From contig SECS01000002.1 of NCBI GenBank assembly GCA_004211435.1, positions 62,001-126,000 on the forward strand: DNA of 64,000 bases. The letters are read 5' to 3'. Position numbers and translations under genes: made by a program. Source of the stretch: Novosphingobium sp. Lineage in GTDB: Bacteria > Pseudomonadota > Alphaproteobacteria > Sphingomonadales > Sphingomonadaceae. Position 1 is the stretch's first letter; each line of letters begins with the position of its first letter. The notes below the pieces were generated by a model, which saw only the letters and a program-made list of their open reading frames with translations, had not been told where the DNA came from and did no database searches. Positions 1 to 11,246 of this stretch are shown here, piece by piece.

Positions 1-1
1 C

Positions 2-478
2 GCCGAGATCCTCGCGAGCGACGGCGCCGAGGTGCAATTCGTCACCGCCACCTATTCTCCGGTCTCGGGCCGCAACACCGACAATTGGGAGGAACGCTAC
101 CTCGTCGCCCGGATGAAGCGCGCCGGTGTGCGCCTGCGCCCGAGCACCTGGATCCGCCGGATCGAGCCGGGCGCGGTCGTGCTCTACGACGTCCACACCG
201 GCGAGGAGAGCCGCGAGGCCGCCGACGCCGTGGTGCTCTCGACCGCGCGCGAGCCGATCGATCACATCGCCCGCGCGCTCGAAGGCCGCGTGCCGCAGCT
301 CTTCACGATCGGCGATGCGCTGGCGGCGCGGATGCTCGCGGCGGCGCCCTACGAAGGCCAGAAGTTCGCGCGCCTGATCGGCGAGCCCGGCGCGCCGGCT
401 ACCGTGAGCGAAGCCTGGTTCGCACCCGACGATCCGGCGACCGCGATGTTGCCGGCAGACGTGCCGCGGCGGCATTGA
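2..478 (+). CDS. C-terminal part of a flavin/NAD(P)H oxidoreductase (partial)
   Basis: The frame is open from the window edge and stops with TGA at 476-478, so only the last 158 residues are present. The visible part starts inside what looks like a Rossmann dinucleotide-binding domain (AEILASDGAEVQFVTATYSP), continues with VVLSTAREPIDHIARAL and ends with FTIGDALAARMLAAAPYEGQ. This pattern fits the NAD(P)-binding C-terminus of the multidomain NADH:flavin oxidoreductases (2,4-dienoyl-CoA reductase or dimethylamine/dimethylglycine dehydrogenase type), where the final segment carries a G-D-A flavin-contact motif. The catalytic TIM barrel and Fe-S cluster would lie upstream, so the substrate cannot be named. 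The family is an inference from a fragment. Confidence 0.6.
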   Translation, partial: AEILASDGAEVQFVTATYSPVSGRNTDNWEERYLVARMKRAGVRLRPSTWIRRIEPGAVVLYDVHTGEESREAADAVVLSTAREPIDHIARALEGRVPQLFTIGDALAARMLAAAPYEGQKFARLIGEPGAPATVSEAWFAPDDPATAMLPADVPRRH

Positions 479-543
479 CCTTCGTTCAGCGGTGAGCAAG
501 TCTCGGTAGGCGAGGTTGATCGAACATCGCGGGAAGGGCATTC

Positions 544-1968
544 ATGACCGAACCAGTGCGTAAGGAACGCTCGCCGGGGATCAAGCTGCTGCTTGCGAGC
601 CTGATCGGGCTCGCGCTCGTGATCCCGCTGATGATGGTCTATGCGCTGGTCTGGGATCGGCAGAGTCAGTCGGAAACCGCGCAGACCGCAATCAACGCCG
701 GCTGGGGCGGGCCGCAGGTGCTTGCAGGCCCCGTGATTGTCGTGCCTTTCCGCACGACCGAGACGCAGAACGAGACCGGCAGCGACGGCAAGACCACGAC
801 GCGCACGGTCGAGGTCGAGAAATTGCTCTACGTCTCGCCCATCCAGAACGACGTGACCACGGCGATCAAGCCCGAGGAGCGGCGCAAGTCGATCTATCGC
901 TCGGTGCTCTACGAAGCTCAGGTCAAGGGCAAGGCCAGCTTCGCGCTGCCCGCCGATCTGCCGCGCTTCGGGGTGACGGCGGACAAGCTGATCTGGGACC
1001 GGGCCGAACTGCGCCTCGGCGCCTCCGATGCTCGCGGACTCACCACCGGCGGGACGCTCACGGCAAACGGTCAAGCGCTGGCTGTGCAGCCGGGCAAGGG
1101 TCCGGGCGCAACCGGGGGGCAGGGCTTTTTCGCTTTCGTGCCTTGGACGGGCGAGGGCACGCTGGCGGTCGACTATGCCTTCGGCCTGCGTGGCAGCCGC
1201 TCGCTGAGCCTCGTCCCGCGCGGCGGTCAGACCAAGTGGGACGTGACGTCGCCTTGGGCCAGCCCGAGCTTCGGCGGTGCCTTCCTGCCTGAAAAGCCCC
1301 AGATCTCGGACAAGGGATTCAAGGCCAGCTATACGATCGACAAGCTCGCGCTCGGCCAGGCGCCGGTGGCGACCGACGACCAGGGCCCGCCGGTTATCGA
1401 CACGGGCTCACCCGAGGGCACCGCGAGCCGGATCGCGATGACCTCGGACGGCGTCGGCGCGAGCTCGGGTCAGGCGCTCGCGGTCACGGTCGGACTGATC
1501 GAGCCGGTGAACCTCTATTCGAAGGTCGATCGTTCGGTGAAATACGGCTTCCTGTTCATCGGCTTCACCTTCCTCGCTTTCCTGCTGTTCGACGTCGTCG
1601 GCGGCGCGCGCGTCGCGGCGGCCGAATACCTGCTGACCGGCGCGGGGCTCGTGCTGTTCTTCGTGATGCTGCTCGCCTTCGCCGAGGTGATCGGCTTCAC
1701 CGCGGCCTATCTGCTGGCTTCGGCCGCGATCATCGGGCTGCTGACGGCTTACAGCGCGGCCGTGCTCAAGTCCTGGCAGCGCGCACGCTTCATCGGTGCG
1801 CTGCTCGTCGGGCTCTACGCCCTGCTGTTCGTCTTGCTCAACCTCGAGGCCTGGTCGCTGGTGATCGGCTCGGTGCTGCTGTTCGGCGCGCTTGCCGGAG
1901 TGATGTATGCGACGCGCAAGGTCGACTGGAGCGCGGTGGGCCGCGCTCCGGGCTCAGCGCCAGCGTAG
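544..1968 (+). CDS. creD: CreD-family inner membrane protein
   Basis: This 474-residue protein matches the CreD family in length and order. It has one N-terminal membrane segment (about residues 13-36, LLLASLIGLALVIPLMMVYA), then a large periplasmic domain containing the family signature GWGGPQVLAGPVIVVPF. The C-terminal third (about 325-460) is a block of several hydrophobic helices. CreD is linked to cell-envelope integrity and colicin tolerance in E. coli, but its biochemical role is unknown. No creABC sensor-regulator genes are next to it. The start is supported by GGAAGGG a few bases upstream. Its end overlaps the end of the convergent lldD-type gene by 15 bp. Confidence 0.93.
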   Translation: MTEPVRKERSPGIKLLLASLIGLALVIPLMMVYALVWDRQSQSETAQTAINAGWGGPQVLAGPVIVVPFRTTETQNETGSDGKTTTRTVEVEKLLYVSPIQNDVTTAIKPEERRKSIYRSVLYEAQVKGKASFALPADLPRFGVTADKLIWDRAELRLGASDARGLTTGGTLTANGQALAVQPGKGPGATGGQGFFAFVPWTGEGTLAVDYAFGLRGSRSLSLVPRGGQTKWDVTSPWASPSFGGAFLPEKPQISDKGFKASYTIDKLALGQAPVATDDQGPPVIDTGSPEGTASRIAMTSDGVGASSGQALAVTVGLIEPVNLYSKVDRSVKYGFLFIGFTFLAFLLFDVVGGARVAAAEYLLTGAGLVLFFVMLLAFAEVIGFTAAYLLASAAIIGLLTAYSAAVLKSWQRARFIGALLVGLYALLFVLLNLEAWSLVIGSVLLFGALAGVMYATRKVDWSAVGRAPGSAPA

Positions 1969-3102
1969 CCGCTCGCGGTTGAGTTCGGCGACATTCTTGA
2001 CGCCCATGAGCTTCATGCCGCGCTCGATCTCGTCCTTGAGCAGGCCGATCGCGCGCTCGACGCCGGCCTGGCCGGCGGCGGCTAGCGCATAGAGGTAGAG
2101 CCGTCCGCCCGAAGCGCAGTCTGCCCCCGCGGCCAGCGCCTTGAGCGCGTGGGTGCCGCGGCGCACGCCGCCGTCGCAGATCACCTCGATCTGGCCGCCG
2201 ACCGCGTCGACGATCTCGCGGACCTGGTCGAACGGCGCGCGGCTGCCGTCGAGCTGGCGGCCGCCGTGGTTCGAGATCATGATCGCATCGGCGCCCATCG
2301 CCACCGCGCGCCGGGCGTCGGCGACGCTCATCACGCCCTTCAGCGCGAACTTGCCGCCCCAGTCCTCGCGGAGTTGTTCGGCCATCTTCCAGTCCATCGA
2401 CGGGTCGAGCATCGTGTTGAAATAGCCGGCGATCGACACGGCCTCGCCGCTGCCTTCGCTGACGTGCGTGTCGAGGTTGGGCAGGGCGAACTTCTCGCGG
2501 AACACGTAGTCGAGCGCCCAGCGCGGCTTGATCGCGTAGGAGAGCGCCGAAGAGGGGGTGAACTTCGGCGGCGAGGTGAAGCCCGAACGCGCGCAGCGTT
2601 CGCGCTTGCCCGAGACGATCGTGTCGACCGTCAGCGCGATCGCGTCGAACTTCGCGGCCTGGCAGCGCTCGATCATCGAGCGGTTCAGTCCGCGGTCCTT
2701 GTGATAGTAGAACTGGAACATCTTCGGGCTCGAGACCAGGGCGCCGATCTCTTCGATCGAGACCGTCGCGAGGCTCGAGATGCCGAACCACAGACCGAAC
2801 TTCTCGGCCGCCTTGGCCACCGCGCGCTCGCCCTGCCAGTGGAACACGCGCTGGAGCGCGGTCGGCGATAGAATCAGCGGCAGCGCACTCCTGCGACCCA
2901 GGATCTCGATCGAGGTATCGATCTCGTGCACCCCGGCGAGCACGTCGGGCACCAGGTCGCAGTCGGCATAGGCTGCGGTGTTGCGTCCCTTGGTCAGTTC
3001 GTCGTCGGCGGCGCCGTCGATGTAGTCGAACACCGGCCAGGGCAGGCGCTGCTTAGCGAGGCGGCGGAAATCGTCGATGTTGTGGCAGTCGGTCAGGCGC
3101 AT
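1954..3102 (-). CDS. lldD: FMN-dependent L-lactate dehydrogenase / alpha-hydroxy-acid dehydrogenase
   Basis: This 382-residue protein is a TIM-barrel FMN enzyme of the lactate dehydrogenase/glycolate oxidase family. The N-terminus (DFRRLAKQRLPWPVFDYIDGAADDE) is the usual entry helix and first strand. Near the C-terminus are SNHGGRQLDG, which carries the catalytic histidine and substrate-binding arginine, and ICDGGVRRGTHALKALAAGA, the FMN phosphate site. Family members oxidise L-lactate, or a related 2-hydroxy acid, to the 2-oxo acid and pass electrons to quinone or cytochrome. The length equals that of bacterial LldD. The exact substrate is inferred. No lldR regulator or lactate permease is adjacent. 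Confidence 0.88.
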   Translation of the reverse strand: MRLTDCHNIDDFRRLAKQRLPWPVFDYIDGAADDELTKGRNTAAYADCDLVPDVLAGVHEIDTSIEILGRRSALPLILSPTALQRVFHWQGERAVAKAAEKFGLWFGISSLATVSIEEIGALVSSPKMFQFYYHKDRGLNRSMIERCQAAKFDAIALTVDTIVSGKRERCARSGFTSPPKFTPSSALSYAIKPRWALDYVFREKFALPNLDTHVSEGSGEAVSIAGYFNTMLDPSMDWKMAEQLREDWGGKFALKGVMSVADARRAVAMGADAIMISNHGGRQLDGSRAPFDQVREIVDAVGGQIEVICDGGVRRGTHALKALAAGADCASGGRLYLYALAAAGQAGVERAIGLLKDEIERGMKLMGVKNVAELNRERLRWR

Positions 3103-3162
3103 GATCGCGCGCTAGCGCAATCGCTCAAAAGCAACAATCCTCGCCGAAGAGACAGGCGCGCG

Positions 3163-3822
3163 TCAGTCGGCGCGTTGGACCATCGGGCGGGAGACGTAGC
3201 GTACCGCGCGCGTGTCGCCGCGCGTGCTCACAGGCTCGGCATCGGCCGGTCGCGCGCGCGCCGGTTCCTTGCCCTCTTCGAGCGCGGCCATTCGCGCGTT
3301 GAACACGTCGAGCGTCGCCGAGCGTGCCGGATAGCGGCAGCCCTTGCCCTGACCGATGCCCTTGAGGAACGAGCGCCGCGCGACGCCCGAGAGGATCGCC
3401 GCCTGCAGCGCGCGATCGCGGCTGTTGGCACCCGATACCTCGCGGATCAAGCCGCGGAAGGGGATGAACGAGCCGACCACCGACTGCGCGACGCGGCCCG
3501 GCGTGGTGCGTCGGCCCTCGGTCTGCGGCACGTCGACGTCTTCGCCGAGGATGGCGTCGAGTTCGCCGATGGCGGTCGCCAGCTGGCGGCAGGTGGATAG
3601 GCCGGTCAGGGTATAGGGGCGCTCCTCGGCTGCCAGCAGTAGCGCCGGAATCTCGTCCTTCTTGAGGTTGAGATCGGTCGCCGGCGTGGAGACCACGTCC
3701 TTGGCGGTCACATCCTTCTGCATGATCGGCTTGTCGGGCCGATCGGCGACACCCGGCTCGGCGATCGCCGGCGAAGCCGCCAAGGCAAAGGCCGAAAGCG
3801 CGAGCCAGTTCATCTTACGCAT
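3163..3822 (-). CDS. Secreted protein of unknown function
   Basis: I do not recognise a named domain. The protein is 219 residues from the ATG at 3822, which has GGAG nine bases upstream. A TTG at 3834 in the same frame would add four residues but has poorer spacing. The first 21 residues (MRKMNWLALSAFALAASPAIA) are a clear Sec signal peptide with an AIA cleavage site, so the product is probably periplasmic. The middle holds two cysteines (STCRQLAT and GKGCRYPARS) that could form a disulfide, and a glycine- and hydrophobic-rich stretch VAQSVVGSFIPFRGLIREVSG. The tail is charged and of low complexity. It is probably a sphingomonad-conserved envelope protein. Confidence 0.7.
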   Translation of the reverse strand: MRKMNWLALSAFALAASPAIAEPGVADRPDKPIMQKDVTAKDVVSTPATDLNLKKDEIPALLLAAEERPYTLTGLSTCRQLATAIGELDAILGEDVDVPQTEGRRTTPGRVAQSVVGSFIPFRGLIREVSGANSRDRALQAAILSGVARRSFLKGIGQGKGCRYPARSATLDVFNARMAALEEGKEPARARPADAEPVSTRGDTRAVRYVSRPMVQRAD

Positions 3823-3888
3823 GCGAATCTCCAACCGGCTTGTTCGTCAGGGTTTCATCGGCGCGGCGTCGTCGCGACACGACCCGTC

Positions 3889-4761
3889 CTACCGTCTCAG
3901 ATCGGCAAACGTGTCGCAGGCGTCCTCGTTCCCGCTTTCGAGTCCCTTGCGCAGCCATTGCATGCGCTGCGCACTTGAACCGTGGGTGAAGCTTTCCGGA
4001 TTCGCGCGCTGGCCGGCATTCTTCATCAGCGTGTCGTCGCCGATCGAGCTCGCCGCAGTCAGGCCTTCTTCGATGTCGCCGGACTCGATGCGGTCCTTGT
4101 TCTTGGCGGCCCAGACGCCGGCATAGCAATCGGCCTGCAACTCCATGCGCACCTGCAATGCATTGGCCTCGCTCGGGCTCTGCTCTTGCGCGCTGCGCAC
4201 CTGGCGCGACAGGCCGGTCAGGGTCTGGACGTGGTGGCCGTATTCGTGCGCCATGACATAGGCACGCGCGAAGTCCCCGCCGGCGCCGAGCTTCTGTTCC
4301 ATCTCGCGGTAGAAATCGGTGTCGATGTAGATGCCGTTGTCGCTGGGGCAGTAGAACGGCCCCATCGCGCTCTGCGCGGCGCCGCAGCCCGAGCGGCCCA
4401 TCTGCGAGTAGAACACCAGCTTTGGTTGTTGGAACTGCACGTTCGACCGCGCGAAGATCGGCTGCCAGGTGCGGTTGAGCGAGGCGAGTGCGTTGCAGGT
4501 CTCGCGGCTGACCGCATCGACCGAGCAACTTTCGCTCAGGCTTTTGGGCGCGCCCTGCGGCTGCATCGGCGTCGATTGCTGCTGCGATTGTTCGAGCCCG
4601 CCGAGCAATTGCGTGGGATCCACTCCGAACACCAAGGCCGCGATCAGCGCGATAACCAGGGTGCCGCAGCCAATCTTGCCGCCGGCCATGCCGATCGGCA
4701 GCATGCCGCCGCGCTGATCCTCGACGTTGATGTCACGAGGATCGAAATCGTCGAGCCGCAT
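3889..4761 (-). CDS. YpfJ-type neutral zinc metallopeptidase
   Basis: The start is set at the ATG at 4761 because GGGAGGAAAAAGG lies just upstream and the resulting 290 residues match the usual length of the family (E. coli YpfJ, about 287). The N-terminus is cytoplasmic and charged (MRLDDFDPRDINVEDQRG). A glycine-rich linker and one membrane anchor follow (IGCGTLVIALIAALVFG). The exported domain carries the zincin motif HEYGHHVQTL, with two metal-ligand histidines and the catalytic glutamate. It also has FGDPxxL-like context (STPMQPQGAP) and FTHGSSAQRMQWLRKGLESG, typical of the putative neutral zinc metallopeptidase family. The natural substrate is not known. Divergent from bdhA, with a 92-bp gap. 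Confidence 0.9.
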   Translation of the reverse strand: MRLDDFDPRDINVEDQRGGMLPIGMAGGKIGCGTLVIALIAALVFGVDPTQLLGGLEQSQQQSTPMQPQGAPKSLSESCSVDAVSRETCNALASLNRTWQPIFARSNVQFQQPKLVFYSQMGRSGCGAAQSAMGPFYCPSDNGIYIDTDFYREMEQKLGAGGDFARAYVMAHEYGHHVQTLTGLSRQVRSAQEQSPSEANALQVRMELQADCYAGVWAAKNKDRIESGDIEEGLTAASSIGDDTLMKNAGQRANPESFTHGSSAQRMQWLRKGLESGNEDACDTFADLRR

Positions 4762-4853
4762 CGGCCTTTTTCCTCCCTTGCCGCACTTGCGTAGATCATT
4801 CCGCAGGTGCGAGACAGTCTGCAATTCTAGCTCACAACCCCATGGAGTCGAGC

Positions 4854-5609
4854 ATGTTCCTCAAAGGCAAACGCGCCCTCGTTACCGGTTCGACCTCGGG
4901 CATCGGCCTTGCCGTTGCGCGGGCCCTGCGTGCCGAGGGTGCCGAAATCGTGCTATCGGGTTTCGGCGAGGCTGAAGCCATTGCGGCGCTCTGCGACGAG
5001 CTTTCGGCGCGCCATGTCGCGGGCGACCTGTCGCAGCGCGCGGGTGTCGAGGCGCTGATGGCGGGGGCGGGTCCGGTCGACGTGCTCGTCAACAACGCCG
5101 GTATGCAGCACGTCGCGCCGATCGAGCACTTTCCGGTCGAAAAGTGGGACATGATCCTCGCGCTCAACCTGACCGCGGCCTTTCACACGAGCCGCCTTGC
5201 CGTACCACACATGAAGGAGGCAGGTTGGGGGCGGATCATCAACGTTGCGTCCGCCCATTCGCTGACCGCTTCGCCGTTCAAATCCGCTTATGTCGCGGCC
5301 AAGCATGGGCTCGCCGGGCTGACCAAGACGCTGGCGCTCGAACTCGCGACCGACGGTGTCACCGCGAACTGCATCAGCCCCGGCTATGTCTGGACGCCGC
5401 TGGTCGAGAACCAGATCCCCGATACGATGAAGGCGCGCGGTCTTACGCGCGAGCAGGTGATCGAGGACGTGCTGCTCGTGCGTCAGCCGACCAAGCAGTT
5501 CGTCCAGCCGAGCGACATCGGAGCCATGACCCTGTTTCTGTGCAGCGAGGCCGCAGCCAATGTGACGGGCGCCAACATGAGCATGGATGGTGGTTGGACG
5601 GCGGAATAA
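4854..5609 (+). CDS. bdhA: 3-hydroxybutyrate dehydrogenase (SDR family)
   Basis: This cytosolic SDR converts (R)-3-hydroxybutyrate to acetoacetate with NAD+, the step after polyhydroxybutyrate breakdown. The Rossmann motif TGSTSGIG is at the N-terminus, NNAGMQH follows, and the catalytic set is Ser in SAHSLTAS plus YVAAK. The C-terminal GANMSMDGGWTAE matches bacterial D-beta-hydroxybutyrate dehydrogenases almost word for word, which separates it from generic SDRs. The start at 4854 is preferred over the ATG at 4842, because GGAG sits six bases before 4854 and the family begins M(F)LKGK. The length of 251 residues is normal. No PHB depolymerase gene is visible nearby. Confidence 0.88.
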   Translation: MFLKGKRALVTGSTSGIGLAVARALRAEGAEIVLSGFGEAEAIAALCDELSARHVAGDLSQRAGVEALMAGAGPVDVLVNNAGMQHVAPIEHFPVEKWDMILALNLTAAFHTSRLAVPHMKEAGWGRIINVASAHSLTASPFKSAYVAAKHGLAGLTKTLALELATDGVTANCISPGYVWTPLVENQIPDTMKARGLTREQVIEDVLLVRQPTKQFVQPSDIGAMTLFLCSEAAANVTGANMSMDGGWTAE

Positions 5610-5669
5610 AACCTCTTGGTTAACAGTCATAAATCTTGCTGACGTTAGACGATGCTGTAATTTGGCCGG

Positions 5670-8734
<3,065 letters not shown>

Positions 8735-8740
8735 GCGGCG

Positions 8741-9922
8741 ATGACGCCCGCCGCGCGGGTCCAGGCGGCGATCGAGGTTCTCGACTTGGTGATCGAGGCC
8801 GCGCGCAGCAACGGCGCGCCGGCGGATCGGCTGATCTCGGACTGGTTCAAGTCGCGCCGCTTCGCCGGCAGCGGCGATCGGCGCGCGGTGCGTGAGCTCG
8901 CCTATGCCGCGATCCGGGCCTGTGGTGAGATTCCCGAAAGCGGCCGGGCGGCCCTGCTGCTGCTGGCGCAGGACGATCCGGCGCTGGCGGCGCTGTTCGA
9001 TGGCGAGCGGCATGCACCGGAACCCATAACACCTGACGAGCCCGTCGCGCGGCCCGGCATAGCCCCCGCCTGGCTGGAAGAGGCTCTGGCCGGCAGCGGT
9101 CTCGTCGGCGAGGAAGCCTCTGCCCTGCTTGATCGCGCGCCGCTCGACCTGCGCGTGAACACGCTCAAGGCCGATCGCGAAACGGTCGAACTGCCGCTTC
9201 CCGTCGAGCCGACCGTTGCGGCGCAGGGCCTGCGCCTGCCGTTCGGTACGCCGGTCGAGCAGTGGGAGGCCTATCAGGCTGGCCGGATCGAGGTTCAGGA
9301 TACCGGCTCGCAGCTCACCTGCGAGGCCTTGGCGGCGCAGCCGGGCGAAACCGTGATCGATCTCTGCGCCGGGGCGGGGGGCAAGACCCTGGCGCTCGCC
9401 GCGGCGATGGCGAACCGCGGCCGGCTGATCGCGAGCGATGCCGATCGCGCCCGCCTGTCGCGCCTCATGCCGCGCGCTGAGCGCGCCGGGGTGTCGATCG
9501 TCGAGACCGTGCTGCTCGACGCCGGACGCGAGGGCGAGGCACTGGCCGTCTGGCGGGGCAAGGCCGACGCGGTGCTCGTCGACGCGCCGTGCTCGGGCGT
9601 CGGCACCTGGCGCCGCAATCCCGAGGCGCGTTGGCGACTGACCGAAGCCCAGCTCACGCGCTATGTCGCGCTCCAGACGCGGCTGCTCGATCTGGCCGCC
9701 ATGCTGGTGCGGCCGGGCGGTCGACTGGGTTACGTCACCTGCTCGCTGCTCGACGTCGAGGGCGCTCGTCAGATCGACGGCTTCCTCGCGCGCCATCGGG
9801 ACTGGTCGGCGGCGCTGCCGCATCTCCCGGCGGGCCGCCCGCGCGGTCAAGGCCTGCGACTTAGCCCGTTTCACGACGGAACCGACGGATTTTTCGTCGC
9901 GATCTTAACCCGAAGCTGCTAA
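8741..9922 (+). CDS. rsmB: RsmB-like 16S rRNA cytosine-C5 methyltransferase
   Basis: This 393-residue protein has the two parts of RsmB/Sun enzymes. An NusB-like helical RNA-binding domain lies at about residues 1-130 and a NOL1/NOP2 SAM-dependent methyltransferase domain at about 190-390. Visible motifs are VQDTGSQL, then the SAM site VIDLCAGAGGKTLALA, the proline-cysteine motif VLVDAPCSGVGTWRRNPEARW and the second catalytic cysteine in GYVTCSLLDVEG. It is expected to methylate C967-type cytosine in small-subunit rRNA. Other RsmB/RsmF paralogues occur in alphaproteobacteria, so the exact target base is inferred. It follows guaB closely. Confidence 0.88.
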   Translation: MTPAARVQAAIEVLDLVIEAARSNGAPADRLISDWFKSRRFAGSGDRRAVRELAYAAIRACGEIPESGRAALLLLAQDDPALAALFDGERHAPEPITPDEPVARPGIAPAWLEEALAGSGLVGEEASALLDRAPLDLRVNTLKADRETVELPLPVEPTVAAQGLRLPFGTPVEQWEAYQAGRIEVQDTGSQLTCEALAAQPGETVIDLCAGAGGKTLALAAAMANRGRLIASDADRARLSRLMPRAERAGVSIVETVLLDAGREGEALAVWRGKADAVLVDAPCSGVGTWRRNPEARWRLTEAQLTRYVALQTRLLDLAAMLVRPGGRLGYVTCSLLDVEGARQIDGFLARHRDWSAALPHLPAGRPRGQGLRLSPFHDGTDGFFVAILTRSC

Positions 9923-9969
9923 CTGTCACGGAAATGCCCATGACCGCTACTTCGGCCAAGGACCTGTTG

Positions 9970-10476
9970 ATGCGCTATACGCCTGCTGCACTTGCTCTAT
10001 CTCTGCTCGTCGCCGTAACTTCCAGTGTCAGCTTCTCCGCGCCGTCGAAACCGCTCGATCCGCGCGCTTCTGCGCTGCTGGCCCAAGGCCGGAGCGAGCT
10101 TTCCGCCGGCCGAGTCAACGAAGCGGTCGACGCCTACGAGGCGGCGCTGACGGTCCAGCCAGGCAATATCCAGATCCTGCTCGACCTGGCCGAGGCGACT
10201 CGCCGCCAGGGCATGCAGGGCAAGGCGCTCCACTATTACCGCGAAGCGTTGAAGGCCGAGCCGAGCAACGTCCAGGCGATTTCGGGTGAGGGCGCGGCCC
10301 TGGCCGAGAAGGGCGCAATCGAGAAGGCGCGCCGCAACCTCAGCCGGCTCGAGGGCCTGTGCGGCAGCAATTGCGAGGCCACGCGCACGCTGTCGGCAGT
10401 GATCGCCAAGGGTCCGCCGCCGCGCGTGGTCTCGGCCGATGCGGTCAAGCCGCAACCGGTGGTCAGCGAGAACTGA
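9970..10476 (+). CDS. Exported TPR-repeat protein
   Basis: The start at 9970 is chosen over in-frame ATGs at 9934 and 9940. AAGGA stands seven bases before it, and the protein then begins with a proper signal peptide (MRYTPAALALSLLVAVTSS, cleavage near FSAPS). The mature part contains two to three tetratricopeptide repeats at about residues 35-110 (ARSEL/GRVNEAVDAYEAAL, NIQILLDLAEATRRQGMQGKALHYYREAL, NVQAISGEGAALAEKGAIEKARRNL). Two cysteines (LCGSNCEA) may form a disulfide in the periplasm. TPRs bind protein partners, and which ones cannot be told. 168 residues. It ends just before a strong hairpin at 10485-10509. Confidence 0.82.
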   Translation: MRYTPAALALSLLVAVTSSVSFSAPSKPLDPRASALLAQGRSELSAGRVNEAVDAYEAALTVQPGNIQILLDLAEATRRQGMQGKALHYYREALKAEPSNVQAISGEGAALAEKGAIEKARRNLSRLEGLCGSNCEATRTLSAVIAKGPPPRVVSADAVKPQPVVSEN

Positions 10477-10484
10477 GTTAGGTC

Positions 10485-10509
10485 GATCCTCCCCTTGCAG
10501 GGGAGGATC
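10485..10509. terminator. Bidirectional hairpin between the TPR gene and rppH
   Basis: GATCCTCCCC and GGGGAGGATC form a perfect ten-base stem around the loop TTGCA. TTTT follows on the plus strand four bases later. The hairpin sits between two convergent genes (stops at 10476 and 10515), where a shared intrinsic terminator is expected. It belongs to a small family of CCCCT/AGGGG hairpins also seen at 39804 and 62005. Confidence 0.75.
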
Positions 10510-10514
10510 CATTT

Positions 10515-10997
10515 TCAAATCAGATCGCGAAACTCTTCCAGAACCGTACGATACACCCGCTTCTTGAAGGGCACGATGATGTCCGGAAGCGTCTCGGGCG
10601 CGACCCATTTCCACGCTTCGAACTCGGGCGGATCGTGCGCTTCGAGATCGATGTCGGCGTCGCTGCCGGCGAAGCGCAACAGGAACCAGGTCTGGCGCTG
10701 GCCGCGGTACTTGCCCTTCCAAAGCTTGCCGATCAGTTCGTCGGGCAGGTCGTAGAGCAACTCCTCGCGCGACTGGGCGATGATCGTCACCAGGTCTTCG
10801 CTGACGCCGGTTTCCTCGGCAAGCTCGCGCAGTGCGGCGGGGCGAAGCTCCTCGCCCTCGTCGACGCCGCCCTGCGGCATCTGCCAGGCGTCGCCTTCCT
10901 TGTTGTCGATCCGCTTGCCGACGAAGACCTGCCCGTCGCCGTTGACCAGCATGACGCCGACGCAGGGACGATAGGGCAGTGCGGTGAAATCGTTCAT
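10515..10997 (-). CDS. rppH: RNA 5'-pyrophosphohydrolase (Nudix)
   Basis: RppH removes pyrophosphate from the 5' end of triphosphorylated mRNA and so triggers decay. The protein is 160 residues from the ATG at 10997, matching the family. It begins DFTALPYRPCVGVMLVNGDG with the YRPCVG signature. The complete Nudix box is GGVDEGEELRPAALRELAEETG, with REL-EE in the right places. WQMPQGG and the C-terminal WKWVAPETLPDIIVPFKKRVYRTVL are typical of alphaproteobacterial RppH (formerly IalA/NudH). A longer frame up to 11066 exists, but its extra residues are not conserved. Convergent with the TPR gene and divergent from korA across a 249-bp gap in which I see no convincing promoter. Confidence 0.92.
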   Translation of the reverse strand: MNDFTALPYRPCVGVMLVNGDGQVFVGKRIDNKEGDAWQMPQGGVDEGEELRPAALRELAEETGVSEDLVTIIAQSREELLYDLPDELIGKLWKGKYRGQRQTWFLLRFAGSDADIDLEAHDPPEFEAWKWVAPETLPDIIVPFKKRVYRTVLEEFRDLI

Positions 10998-11246
10998 CGC
11001 GCGCGCCGCACGGTCCGTGCCGGGAAACAGGATCGGGACTCGGGCATGGGTTATCTTTCCGGGCACAAACGGTTGGCCATACCCATATGGCCTGCATTGC
11101 TGCTTGACTAGGCTGCGCCTGCGGCGTCTTGCAAAACTATGTGGGTGATGGCGACTTTGTCACCTGACAGTTTTTCTGGATTGTGCTTCCGCACGGGCAG
11201 CCTAGGGCGACCGGCAGGAAACAGACCGACGCCATAGAGGACGATA